DNA of 64,000 bases from Chaetoderma sp. LZ-2023a (Eukaryota > Mollusca > Caudofoveata > Chaetodermatida > Chaetodermatidae). Position numbers and translations under genes: made by a program. The stretch spans positions 16,764,924 to 16,828,923 of the forward strand of contig CM067372.1 of the NCBI GenBank assembly GCA_034401795.1, in the 5' to 3' direction. Position 1 is the first letter of the stretch. Each line of letters begins with the position of its first letter. The notes below the pieces were generated by a model that was not told the DNA's origin, did no database searches, and worked only from the letters and a program-made list of their open reading frames with translations. Shown here one piece after another: positions 1 through 12,301 of the stretch.

Positions 1-2690
1 TAATCCCTGATTAGAGACAACACCACACTACAACACTTAATCCCTGATTAGAGACAACACCGCACTACAACACTTAATCCCTGATTAGAGACAACACCAC
101 ACTACAACACTTAATCCCTGATTAGAGACAACACCGCACTACAACACTTAATCCCTGGTTAGAGACAACACCACACTACATCACTTAATCCCTGATTAGA
201 GACAACACCGCACTACAACACTTAATCCCTGATTAGAGACAACACCACACTACATCACTTAATCCCTGATTAGAGACAACACCGCACTACAACACTTAAT
301 CCCTGGTTAGAGACAACACCACACTACATCACTTAATCCCTGATTAGAGACAACACCACACTACAATACTTAATCCCTGATTAGAGACAACACCACACTA
401 CATCACTTAATCCCTGAGGAGAGACAACACCGCACTACATCACTTAATCCCTGATTAGAGGCAACAGCATACTACAACACTTAATCCCTGATTAGAGACA
501 ACACCGCACTACATCACTTAATCCCTGATTAGAGACAACACCGCACTACATCACTTAATCCCTGATTAGAGACAACACCACACTACAATACTTAATCCCT
601 GATTAGAGACAACACCACACTACAACACTTAATCCATGATTAGAGACAACACCACACTACAACGCTTAATCCCTGATTAGAGACAACACCGCACTACATC
701 ACTTAATCCCTGATTAGAGACAACACCGCACTACAACACTTACTCCCTGATTAGAGACAACACCGCACTACAACACTTAATCCCTGATTAGAGACAACAC
801 CGCACTACATCACTTAATCCCTGATTAGAGACAACACCGCACTACAACACTTAATCCCTGATTAGAGACAACACCGCACTACAACACTTAATCCCTGATT
901 AGAGACAACACCGCACTACATCACTTAATCCCTGATTAGAGACAACACCGCACTACATCACTTAATCCCTGATTAGAGACAACACCATACTACAATACTT
1001 AATCCCTGATTAGAGACAACACCACACTACAATACTTAATCCCTGATTAGAGACAACACCACACTACCTCACTTAATCCCTGATTAGAGACAACACCACA
1101 CTACAATACTTAATCCCTGATTAGAGACAACACCACACTACAACACTTAATCCCTGATTAGAGACAACACCACACTACAACACTTAATCCCTGATTAGAG
1201 ACAACACCGCACTACAACACTTAATCCCTGATTAGAGACAACACCACACTACAACACTTAATCCCTGATTAGAGACAACACCGCACTACAACACTTAATC
1301 CCTGGTTAGCGACAACACCACACTACATCACTTAATCCCTGATTAGAGACAACACCACACTACAATACTTAATCCCTGATTAGAGACAACACCACACTAC
1401 CTCACTTAATCCCTGATTAGAGACAACACCACACTACATCACTTAATCCCTGATTAGAGACAACACCGCACTACAACACTTAATCCCTGATTAGAGACAA
1501 CACCATACTACAATACTTAATCCCTGAGGAGAGACAACACCGCACTACATCACTTAATCCCTGATTAGAGACAACACCGCACTACAACACTTAATCCCTG
1601 ATTAGAGACAACACCATACTACAATACTTAATCCCTGAGGAGAGACAACACCGCACTACATCACGTAATCCCTGATTAGAGACAACACCGCACTACATCA
1701 CTTAATCCCTGATTAGAGACAACACCGCACTACAACACTTAATCCCTGATTAGAGACAACACCACACTACAATACTTAATCCCTGATTAGAGACAACACG
1801 GCACTACATCACTTAAACCCTGATTAGAGACAACACCGCACTACAACACTTACTCCCTGATTAGAGACAACACCACACTACAACACTTAATCCATGATTA
1901 GAGACAACACCACACTACAACGCTTATCCCTGATTAGAGACAACACAGCACTACAACAATTAATCCCTGATTAGAGACAACACCGCACTACAACGCTTAA
2001 TCCATGATTAGAGACAACATCGCACTACAACACTTAATCCCTGATTAGAGACAACACCGCACTACAACACTTAATCCCTGATTAGAGACAACACCACACT
2101 ACAACACTTAATCCCTGATTAGAGACAACATCACACTACAACACTTAATCCCTGATTAGAGACAACATCACACTACAACGCTTAATCCCTGAGTAGAGAC
2201 AACACCGCACTACAATACTTAAACCCTGAGGAGAGACAACACCATACTACAATGCTTAATCCCTGAGCAGAGACAACATCATACTATAATACTTAATCCC
2301 TGAGGAGAGACGAAATCATACTATAATACTTAATCCCTGAGGAGAGACAATATCATACTACAATACTTAATCCCTGACCAGAGACAACATTCTACTACAA
2401 TACTTAATCCCTGAGGAGAGACAACGCCATATTATAATACTTAATCCCTGAGGCGAGACAACACCATACTATAATACTTAATCCCCGAGGAGAGACAACA
2501 TCATACTATAATACTTAATCCCTGAGGAGAGACAACACCATACTATAATACGTAATCCCAGATGACAGACAACATCATACTACAATACTTAATCGCTAAG
2601 GAGAGACAACACCATACTATAATACTTAATCCCTGACCACAGACAACATCATACTACAATACCTAATCCCTAACCAGAGACAACACGGCA
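1..2690. repeat. 37-bp minisatellite (truncated by window edge)
   Basis: About 72 head-to-tail units of 37 bp; unit starts at 1, 38 and 75 give the period directly. The core reads TAATCCCTGATTAGAGACAA followed by CACCRCACTACAAYACT. Frequent variants are A/G in CACCACACT versus CACCGCACT, and TGATTAG changing to TGAGGAG from about 2210 onward. The array starts before the window. A 37-bp period shifts frame every unit, so it is not coding. Confidence 0.97.
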
Positions 2691-4312
2691 CTATACAATA
2701 CTTAATCCCTGACCAGAGACAACACGGCACTATACAATATTTAGTCCCTGAGGAGAGACAACACGGCACTATACAATACTTAATCCCTGGGGAGAGACAA
2801 TACGGCACTATACAATGCTTAATCTCTGGGGGGAGATAACACGGCATTATACAATACTTAATCCCTGAGGAGAGACAACACGGCACTATACAATACGTAA
2901 TCCCTGGGGAGAGACAACACGGCACTATACAATACTTAATCCCTGACCAGAGACAACACGGTACTATACAATACTTAATCTCTGACCAGAGACAACATGG
3001 CACTATACAATACTTAATCCCTGAGGAGATACAACATGGCACTATACAATACTTAATCCCTGAGGAGAGACAACACGGCACTATGCAATACTTAATCCCT
3101 GACCAGAGACAACACGGCACTATACAATACGTAATCCCTGCGGAGAGACAAAACGGCACTATACAATACTTAATCCCTGACCAGAGACAACATGGCACTG
3201 TACAATACTTAATCCCTGAGGAGAGACAACACGGCACTATACAATACTTAAGCCATGGGGAGAGACAACACGGCACTATACAATACTTAATCCCTGACCA
3301 GAGACAACACGGCACTATACAATACTTAATCTCTGACCAGAGACAACATGTCACTATACAATACTTAATCCCTGAGGAGATACAACATGGCATTATACAA
3401 TACTTAATCCCTGAGGAGAGACAACACGGCACTATACAATACTTAATAGCTGAGGAGAGACAACACGGCACTATGCAATACTTAATCCCCGACCAGAGAC
3501 AACACGGCACTATACAATGCTTAATGCCTGACCAGAGACAACATGGCACTATACAATACTCAATCCCTGAGGAGATACAACATGGCATTATACAATACTT
3601 AATCCCTGACCAGAGACAACACAGCACTATGCAATACTTAATCCCTGAGGAGAGACAATACGGCACTATACAATACTTAATCCCTGCGGAGAGACAACAC
3701 GGCACTATACAATACGTAATCCCTGGGGGAGAGACAACACGGCACTATACAATACTTAATCCCCGACCAGAGACAACATGGCACTATACAATACTTAGTC
3801 CCTGAGGAGAGACAACACTGCACTATACAATACTTAATCCCTGGGGAGAGACAACATGGCACTATACAATACTTACTCCCTGAGGAGAGACAACACGGCA
3901 CTATACAATACTTAATCCCTGAGGAGAGACAACACGGCACTATACAATACTTAATCCCTGAGGAGAGACAACACGGCACTATACAATACTTAATCCCTGA
4001 GGAGAGACAACACGGTACTATACAATACTTAATCCATGGGGAGAGACAACACAGCACTATACAATACTTAATCCCTGAGGAGAGACAACACAGCATTATA
4101 CAATACTTAATCCCTGGGGAGAGACAACACGGCACTATACAATACTTAGTCCCTGAGAAGAGACAGGATGGCACCATACAAAACTTAATCCCTGACCAGA
4201 GACAACATGGCACTATACAATACTTAATCCCTGAGGAGCGACAACACGGCACTATACAATACTTAATCCCTGACCAGAGACAACACGGCACATTACATTA
4301 CTTAATCCCTTA
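2691..4312. repeat. 39-bp minisatellite, continuation of the 37-bp array
   Basis: About 41 units derived from the preceding array but lengthened to 39 bp (CACGGCACTATACAATACTT replaces CACCACACTACAACACTT). Because 39 is divisible by 3, frames stay open on both strands: 13-residue repeats like QYLIPDQRQHGTI on + and CCLWSGIKYCIVP on -. Both strands being open in an array with neutral-looking variation argues that these frames are by-products of the period, not genes. Confidence 0.95.
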
Positions 4313-5177
4313 GAATTTATATAAATTCCATTACCATGATCCAGACGATGATATATTTGTGAATTCAGATTTTCCCTGTTCTCTGTGTGTCATGGCAGGA
4401 ATGGTTAGTTTCGCATTAACGCGGCTGCCCGCCCGATTTTGTGGTACATCTGAGACTCAATTGGAACAACGCGAAGTTATTCCGGCCGTGAGGCGGAATA
4501 ACTGCGAGGAAATGGCTCACGGAGGATAATGAACGAGGCCTATTTCAATTATTTCTCCATAAAAATCTTACCATAGTATTACTGAAATTGATTATTTAAA
4601 GAATAAAATTAAAGAATTACATTTCCGACTTCAGAAATGTAAGCATTACTTATAGCTTAACCATAAAACCCTCAAATCGGTTCAAGGAAATTTCAACAAG
4701 AGAAGTTTATTTTTTGATAATTTACTGCTGGAATAACAAACTCGGTTATCGATTCAGTCATTTCAATGGTAAAGTTTCAAAAATAGACTTCTGTTCGTCT
4801 GTAAACGGACAATGGGGATTTCTCAAGACATGTGCAGAAGCCTTTTAAACATGCTTGAATGCTAAGAGTTAAATTACCGTGTCCGGTACAGAATTTTCCC
4901 ATTGTATACCATCTTTCCTGAAATCGGCCAGCTCGGCTCCTTTCTTGTGAGTCTCTAATGAACTGGACTTCAGAACATTGTATTCTCAAACGTTTATAAA
5001 AGCACACGGGCTCTCACTCGGGTATAATAATCATGTTAGAATTCCTCCTTATCTAATTACGCGATTACCAATTGCTATTCCTAACACCAGGTGCCCATAA
5101 CATTGGTATCTTGGACCTCTTCTAACGGGGATGATCAGAATAACTACCGGAAATGTACGTGTGGGGGGGGGGGGGGG
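4313..5177. other. Non-coding interval, partly duplicated at 12600-12790
   Basis: I see no supportable gene. The stretch from 4306 (AGAATTTATATAAATTCCATTA) to about 4420 is a diverged copy of 12630-12760 (AGAATTCATATAAATTCAAT, then GGTTAGTTT), so this is an old dispersed repeat or segmental copy. A run of 15 G occupies 5163-5177. Confidence 0.5.
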
Positions 5178-5585
5178 TTAGTCCGAGCGTCATATGACAA
5201 TAGAGAAAGCCAGTCTGTCAGTCAAGTATATGACGTCATAATCAATTACGCACATGTAGGCTGGCGTCACAATCAAATTCGTCATGAATGGCATATCTAA
5301 GTCCGTCATAAACGCTTAATAATCTGTCAAGGTGTACGAATTGTATTGTATGTCTACTATTTAATAACCATGCTGTTGAATATTTTGAAACTAATTTAAC
5401 TGGGCGCTGTTGCTGCCAAAGGCAGCAACAGAACCCAGTCAACTTAGTTTCAAAATATTCAACAGCTTATCTGTGTAGCTTTCTGGAAAATGAGATTCAG
5501 GTAGTTCAGTGTTCGACCGATCCTAACACGGACAAAGATTGGGCGGAGCTTAGGTGGGAATGGGCGGGGCATAGCTAAAACTGGA
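5178..5585 (+). mobile_element. Hairpin MITE, copy A
   Basis: First of six related elements (others near 11348, 11901, 13717, 14534 and 29795). Shared parts in order: a CRE-containing left part (ATATGACGTCATAATCAATT), a long near-perfect hairpin at 5372-5466 (arms begin GCTGTTGAATATTTTGAAAC, 3-nt loop), and a right part ending in GGGCGGGGCATAGCTAAAAC. No coding capacity. The left end is hard to place because a 15-G run precedes it. Confidence 0.75.
5372..5466. repeat. Long hairpin (46-nt arms, 3-nt loop)
   Basis: Left arm GCTGTTGAATATTTTGAAAC...GCTGTTGCTGCC and right arm GGCAGCAACAG...GTTTCAAAATATTCAACAGC are reverse complements with a few mismatches, separated by AAA. It is the core of the hairpin MITE and would fold into a stem of about 46 bp if transcribed. 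Confidence 0.92.
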
Positions 5586-6000
5586 TTCTTTCATTATGTC
5601 GAGCACCGTAATAAACATTCTGTGCTGCAGAAGACTGGCCGAGAAGCAAATACAAGACATTAAGTAATTATCAATTTGCTTGTCCAAAGATAATGAACAT
5701 TCAGAAGTAAATGATTACTTCATATAGTGTGAAAATGAAATGACCATGCTCATCTAATACATAACCCTGCTGTGACGTTACCCTCGCGTGAATTGATCTA
5801 ATCCGTAGACACTGCTGTGACGTCAGCTCTCACAAGGAGCGATATACTCCATAAACACTGCTGTGACGTCACCTCTCACCATGAGGATCTACTCCATACA
5901 CAGCGCTGTGACGTCCCCGCTCACAAGGAGTGATATACTCCATAAATACTGCTGTGACGTCACCGCTCACCAGGAGTGATATACTCCATAAAGACTGCAG

Positions 6001-6234
6001 TCTTCTTCTTTTCGTTCGCTGATCATACCTTTAGTCCTGTAAGTGACTATCGACATGATCATAAGCGTTAAGTGCGTGGATCCATGGTTTATTAGAGGGC
6101 GCCGTGCGGCCTGGAACCTCCGTCTTCAGCACTCGAGGTTTCTGTCAGGGTTACCTCACCCTTACCTCCTTTAGTCGCCTCTTACGACACGCAGAGGATA
6201 CGGAAGGTGTATTCTAAGCCCCACCTACAGGGCA
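6001..6234 (-). mobile_element. SINE-like retroposon inserted in the 46-bp array
   Basis: A 234-bp non-array block on the minus strand, beginning TGCCCTGTAGGTGGGGCTTA and ending in a short GAA-rich tail (CGAACGAAAAGAAGAAGA). Flanked by a 13-bp target duplication with one mismatch: ATAAAGACTGCAG (5988-6000) and ATAAACACTGCAG (6235-6247). A second copy at 18685-18914 has the same ends. It contains GGTTCCAGGCC, resembling a pol III B box (GGTTCRANNCC), but no clear A box at the usual spacing, so the SINE label is an inference from size, tail and duplication length. Confidence 0.75.
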
Positions 6235-6690
6235 ATAAACACTGCAGTGACATCACCTCTCACTAGGAGTGGTATACTCCATAAACACTGATGTGACGTC
6301 ACCGCTCACCAGGAGTGATATACTCCATAAACATGGGTGTGACGTCACCTCTCATTAGGAATGGTATAAACCATAAACATGGATGTGACGTCATCTTTCA
6401 GTAGGGGTGGTATAAACCATAAACATGGGTGTGACGTCATCCCCTATTAGGAGTGGTATAAACCAGAAACATGGGTGTGACGTCATCTCTCATTAGGAGT
6501 GGTATAAACCATAAATATGGGAGTGACGTCACCTCTCATTAGGAATGGTATAAACCATAAACATTGGAGTGACGTCATCTCTCATTAGGAACGGTATAAA
6601 TCATAAACATGGGCATGAGGTCATCTCTCATTAAGAGTGGTATAAACCTTAAACATGGCAATGACGCCGTCTCTCATTTGGAGTGGTATA

Positions 6691-7545
6691 TACGCACTCG
6701 CCTCGTTAGGTGAAACAAATTGGTCAACACTTGAAACACGTAAAAAATCTATGGACAAATTTTAACCTTCAGGAAATTTGGACCAATCAAACCACCGTAA
6801 ATATAAATTAATCTTCCAAACTATTAAAAGATGCTATGGAAACGAGGTACAAATCGACCCGGCGTCTCCATCTAAACAGTGATGTTATATGCCCTGTTGG
6901 CAAATTCCAACATGGATCTAAACTTCCAACTTACAGGACTTTCAAAAATAACGCTAATATCGAAAACTATCTACTAGTTAATGAAGACTATTCTAGGCGT
7001 AAGGATTTTGCGAAGTCAGTGCGCATAACCTCCAGATAGATGTGGGTAGGCATACTGCCCAAAACAATCCTGTAGAGAAAAGAGTGTGCTTACTTCGCTC
7101 TGTTGGAGTTGTTGAAGACGAGAAACATTTCATTGCTCGCTGCCCATTCTATGAAATCGAAAGACGTACTCTATTTAATTCCCTCAACCTCTAATTTTGG
7201 CTCAGGTGAAATTTTTTTATTCTTAATGTCGTATAATAAGGGGGACACTGAGGTTTGTAAAGCGGTATTGAACTATGTTTCAAAATGACCATTAAAAGGC
7301 AAAATGTCTTAACAAATACGCGAAGCACCGATCCACCAGTAACAAATGTCATAGCATAATATGTCAGTCTGTCAATCAAACGGCAGACTACATATAATTA
7401 TTTAATTATTTAATATATTAGCATTTTTTTATATCATAATTGTTCACTATTCGTCCCGTGTCTTGTAATCTGTATTATGTCTGTGTAACCTTCATGTCTG
7501 GCTATATCTTGTAAAAGATTTTGTGCCAATAAATAATCTGAATCT
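6691..7545 (+). pseudogene. 5'-truncated non-LTR retrotransposon 3' end (CR1/L2-like)
   Basis: Inserted in the 46-bp array between two copies of GGTATA (6685-6690 and 7546-7551). A frame at 6836-7039 and a second, shifted frame from about 7015 resemble the C-terminal end of non-LTR ORF2 proteins: VGRHTAQNNPVEKRVC followed by GVVEDEKHFIARCPFYE, the degenerate zinc-knuckle region near the end of CR1/L2/Jockey-type polymerases. The first Cys pair is damaged (C-x2-R). A frameshift lies near 7014. The 3' end reads CCAATAAATAATCTGAATCTG-like, a typical short-repeat tail of this group. No reverse transcriptase domain is present, so the copy is dead on arrival. Confidence 0.85.
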
Positions 7546-10275
7546 GGTATAAACGATAAACATGGGAGTGACGTCATTTCTCATTAGGAGTGCTATAAAC
7601 ATGGGAGTGACGTCATCTCTCATTAGGAGTGGGTATAAACCATAAACATTGGAGTGACGTCATCTCTCATTAGGAGTGCTATAAACATGGGAGTGACGTC
7701 ATCTCTCATTAGGAGTGGGTATAAACCATAAACATCGGAGTGACATCATCTCTCAGGAGTGATATAAACGATAAACATGGGAGTGACGTCATCTCTCATT
7801 AGGAGTGGGTATAAACGATAAACATGGGAGTGACGTCATTTCTCATTCGGAGTGGTATAAACGATAAACATGGGAGTGACGTCATTTCTCATTCGGAGTG
7901 CTATAAACGATAAACATGGGAGTGACGTCATTTCTCATTCGGAGTGGTATAAACGATAAACATGGGAGTGACGTCATTTCTCATTCGGAGTGGTATAAAC
8001 GATAAACATGGGAGTGACGTCATTTCTCATTAGGAGTGGTATAAACGATAAACATGGGAGTGACGTCATTTCTCATTAGGAGTGGTATAAACGATAAACA
8101 TGGGAGTGACGTCATTTCTCATTAGGAGTGCTATAAACCATAAACATGGGAGTGACGCCATCTCTCATTCGGAGTGGTATAAACGATAAACATGGGAGTG
8201 ACGTCATTTCTCATTAGGAGTGGTATAAACGATAAACATTGGAGTGACGTCATTTCTCATTCGGAGTGGTATAAACGATAAACATGGGAGTGACGTCATT
8301 TCTCATTAGGAGTGGTATAAACGATAAACATGGGAGTGACGTCATTTCTCATCAGGAGTGCTATAAACCATAAACATGGGAGTGACGCCATCTCTCATTC
8401 GGAGTGGTATAAACGATAAACATGGGAGTGACGTCATTTCTCATTAGGAGTGGTATAAACGATAAACATGGGAGTGACGTCATTTCTCATTCGGAGTGCT
8501 ATAAACTATAAACATGGGAGTGACGTCATTTCTCCTTAGGAGTGGTATAAACGATAAACATGGGAGTGACGTCATTTCTCATCAGGAGTGCTATAAACCA
8601 TAAACATGGGAGTGACGCCATCTCTCATTCGGAGTGGTATAAACGATAAACATGGGAATGACGTCATTTCTCATTCGGAGTGGTATAAACGATAAACATG
8701 GGAGTGACGTCATTTCTCATTCGGAGTGCTATAAACCATAAACATGGGAGTGACGCCATCTCTCATTCGGAGTGGGTATAAACGATAAACATGGGAGTGA
8801 CGTCATTTCTCATTAGGAGTGGTATAAACCATAAACATGGGAGTGACGCCATCTCTCATTCGGAGTGGTATAAACGATAAACATGGGAGTGACGTCATTT
8901 CTCATTCGGAGTGGTATAAACGATAAACATGGGAGTGACGTCATTTCTCATTCGGAGTGGTATAAACGATAAACATGGGAGTGGCGTCATTTCTCATTAG
9001 GAGTGGTATAAACGATAAACATGGGAGTGACGTCATTTCTCATTAGGAGTGCTATAAACCATAAACATAGGAGTGACGCCATCTCTCATTCGGAGTGGTA
9101 TAAACGATAAACATGGGAGTGACGTCATTTCTCATTCGGAGTGGTATAAACGATAAACATGGGAGTGACGTCATTTCTCATTCGTATTGCTATAAACGAT
9201 AAACATGGGAGTGACGTCATTTCTCATTAGGAGTGGTATAAACGATAAACATGGGAGTGACGTCATTTCTCATTCGGAGTGGTATAAACCATAAACATGG
9301 GAGTGACGCCATCTCTCATTCGGAGTGGTATAAACGATAAACATGGGAGTGACGTCATTTCTCATTCGGAGTGGTATAAACGATAAACATGGGAGTGACG
9401 TCATTTCTCATCAGGAGTGCTATAAACCATAAACATGGGAGTGACGCCATCTCTCATTCGGAGTGGTATAAACGATAAACATGGGAGTGACGTCATCTCT
9501 CATTCGGAGTGGTATAAACGGTAAACATGGGAGTGACGTCATTTCTCATTCGGAGTGGTATAAACCATAAGCATGGGAGTGACGCCATCTCTCATTCGGA
9601 GTGGTATAAACGATAAACATGGGAGTGACGTCATTTCTCATTCGGAGTGGTATAAACCATACACATGGGAGTGACGCCATCTCTCATTCGGAGTGGTATA
9701 AACGATAAACATGGGAGTGACGTCATTTCTCATTCGGAGTGGTATAAACGATAAACATGGGAGTGACGTCATTTCTCATTCGGAGTGCTATAAACTATAA
9801 ACATGGGAGTGACGTCATTTCTCATTAGGAGTGGTATAAACGATAAACATGGGAGTGACGTCATTTCTCATTCGGAGTGGTATAAACCATAAACATGGGA
9901 GTGACGCCATCTCTCATTCGGAGTGGTATAAACGATAAACATGGGAGTGACGTCATTTCTCATTCGGAGTGGTATAAACGATAAACATGGGAGTGACGTC
10001 ATTTCTCATTCGGAGTGCTATAAACTATAAACATGGGAGTGACGTCATTTCTCATTAGGAGTGGTATAAACGATAAACATGGGAGTGACGTCATTTCTCA
10101 TTAGGAGTGGTATGAACGATAAACATGGGAGTGACGTCATTTCTCATTAGGAGTGGTATAAACGATAAACATGGGAGTGACGTCATTTCTCATTAGGAGT
10201 GGTATAAACCATAAACATGGGAGTGACGTCACCTCTCACCATGAGTGATCTAATCCATAAGCAACGTTGTGACGT

Positions 10276-10610
10276 CACCTCTCACTATATCAGTTATTTA
10301 AAATTGAATATATCTGACGGAACGCTAAGGCCATATGACGCCTGAGGAATAATCGCAAAAATAGGAAAGCTTTCACGCCTCTGTGACACCAGCGGTGACA
10401 TGGGAAATTATAAAGCAATATATCAATCAATGTTCCATACAATATTGACAGTGTTATTAGTTCCTGGCATTACCGAGATAGCATTAAACATAGTAATATT
10501 TCCTATGCCATTAAAATGTCAATTTTGATGAACAATTTTATTTTTGTTGCTATTTTTTATAGCATTTCATAACATCAATAGTGAACAGTTTACCCGTTCT
10601 ACTAGCTCTC
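10276..10610. other. Non-coding interval, nothing recognised
   Basis: AT-rich sequence between the 46-bp array and the polypyrimidine block. No open frame or repeat family I can name. Confidence 0.4.
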
Positions 10611-10627
10611 CGCCCACTCTCTCTCTC

Positions 10628-10671
<44 letters not shown>

Positions 10672-10764
10672 CCCCCCCCCCCTTCCCTCCCTCTCTCTCT
10701 CTCTCGCTCTCTCTTTCTCTCTCTCTCTCTCTCCACCCCCCCCCCTCTTCCCTCCCTCTCTATA

Positions 10765-10806
<42 letters not shown>

Positions 10807-10852
10807 TCTCTCTCTCTCTCTCCACCCCCCCCCCTTCCCTCCCTCTCTCTCG

Positions 10853-10885
<33 letters not shown>

Positions 10886-10915
10886 CACCCCCCCCCTCTT
10901 CCCTCCCTCTCTATA

Positions 10916-10959
<44 letters not shown>

Positions 10960-10990
10960 TCTCCCTCACTCCCACCCTCCCCCTTCCTTC
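10611..10990. repeat. Polypyrimidine (CT)n block with C-tracts
   Basis: About 380 nt almost purely of C and T on the + strand: (CT)n with runs of 9-12 C and rare A (TCCACCCC, CTCTATATCT). A segment of about 150 bp is duplicated: the TATATC landmark occurs at 10761 and again at 10912. Open frames here are long Ser/Leu/Pro strings on + and Arg/Glu/Gly on -, products of composition. A mirror-like polypurine/polypyrimidine tract of this length can form triplex (H-)DNA. Confidence 0.95.
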
Positions 10991-11347
10991 CTCCCCCAAC
11001 CGCTCTCCTATCTCCCCCACCCCTCTACTTCCTGCCCCATACTTTTAAGCCAAATTGTTTTAACAAATGTTCAATAACCTTCATATTTACTTCATTTAGC
11101 CTCAGCCAAGATGAATTCCGTTAGACATTGTGGTCTATCCCATAATTAGTACTACGCCCTCTTTTTGTCACGTTCAACTGTTGTGTTTAATCAAATTGCT
11201 TTTTCAGTATAATCTTTACCATTGGGCAGTCCGTGTCTTTTCTTCGCGTTTCTCTAATGGACGTGTCTGGCAACCACTGTCTTGCCATGGCGTAATCCCA
11301 TCTGGAAACCACTGTCTGACCATGGCATAATCCTGTCATTATATAAT

Positions 11348-11735
11348 GGATCTTTTCCGTTTTAGCTATGCCCCGCCCATCTGTAGCTAAGCTCCACCCA
11401 TGCTTGGCCCGGGTTAGGATCGATAGATCCCTGAACTGTCTGACTACCAATTTCCGGAAAACCATACAGATAAGCTGTCCATTTTTAAAACTAGTGTGAC
11501 TAGGTGCTGTTGCTTCCTGGCAGCAACAACGCCCAGACAAATTAGTCTTAAAATATTCAACAGCATGTTTATTAAATAGCATACAATTCGTACAACGTGT
11601 CGGACTATTAAGCGTTTAAAACGGACTAAATCAAGTTGTTCATGCTGTAATTGATTATAGCGTGATCCTACACGTCGCGTAGTTGATTATGACGTCATAT
11701 GATGAATGGATAAACTGGGGGGGGGGGGGGGGTGT
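11348..11735 (-). mobile_element. Hairpin MITE, copy B (reverse orientation)
   Basis: Reverse-complement copy. The + strand reads TTTTAGCTATGCCCCGCCCA first, then the hairpin (about 11472-11563, decayed left arm, right arm ending AAAATATTCAACAGC), then the CRE part ATGACGTCATATGATG, ending at a 16-G run (11717-11732). Same block order as copies A and C-E. Confidence 0.75.
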
Positions 11736-11900
11736 CCATTATGACGGTTACTGTTGACCTTTGCCACTCTCACAACGGACCTGTGTAATTTGATTGTGCC
11801 TTCAACCTAACAAGTGATATATTTTGATTGTGACGTCAGATAATTGTTAGTTGAAAGAGTAATTGTTTTGTCGTAATTTTTGTCTAGTATGGAGTTGAAA

Positions 11901-12301
11901 TGGTCCTTTCCAGAGTACCCACCCATCATATGACGTCATAATGAACTGCGTGATGTGTGCAATGACATCATAATGAATGACGTCATGAATGATGTCGATA
12001 AGTACGTCACGAACGCATATTTGAAGACGGTCTATGGGCTGTTGTACAAATTGTTTGCTTTTACTATTTAATAAATATTCTGTTGAATATTTTGAAACTA
12101 ATTTGACTGGGCGCTGTTGCTGCCTATGACAGCAACAGCACCCAGTCTAATTAGTTTCAAAATATTCAACAGCTTCCCTGTATAGTTTTCAGGAAATTGA
12201 TAGCTAGGGCATTCGGGGATCGATCAATCCAAACACGGCGAGGTGTGGGTGGAGCTTACTAGTGGTGGGCGGGGCATAGCTAAAGATGGAAAGGTCCATT
12301 G
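11901..12301 (+). mobile_element. Hairpin MITE, copy C (best preserved)
   Basis: Ends are inverted: left TGGTCCTTTCCAGAG, right ATGGAAAGGTCCATT. Inside: CATATGACGTCATAATGAAC, a second full CRE (GAATGACGTCATGAATG), the hairpin at about 12080-12173 (arms CTGTTGAATATTTTGAAACT and its complement), then GGGCGGGGCATAGC. About 400 bp with no coding capacity, so a non-autonomous DNA-transposon derivative is the likely identity. Superfamily unknown, since I could not define a clean target duplication. Confidence 0.8.

Larger units (their letters stand above)
5760..10275. repeat. 46-bp CRE-containing minisatellite (with two insertions)
   Basis: Tandem array of 46-bp units of the form AAACATGGGAGTGACGTCAT plus TTCTCATTMGGAGTGGTATAAACGAT. 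The first part (5760-6690) uses the variant ATAAACACTGCTGTGACGTCACCTCTCACC; the later part (7546-10250) is far more homogeneous, suggesting recent expansion. Roughly 70 units in total. Most carry the palindrome TGACGTCA, the full CREB/ATF site; others have TGACGCCA. Interrupted by a SINE-like insertion (6001-6234) and a non-LTR fragment (6691-7545). Confidence 0.95.

Noticed and set aside
1-4312. CRISPR-like regular repeats
   Set aside because: The units are contiguous with no unique spacers, and the context is eukaryotic. This is a minisatellite.
10544-11077. 177- and 155-codon Ser/Leu/Pro frames
   Set aside because: Produced by the CT microsatellite; the opposite strand is equally open.
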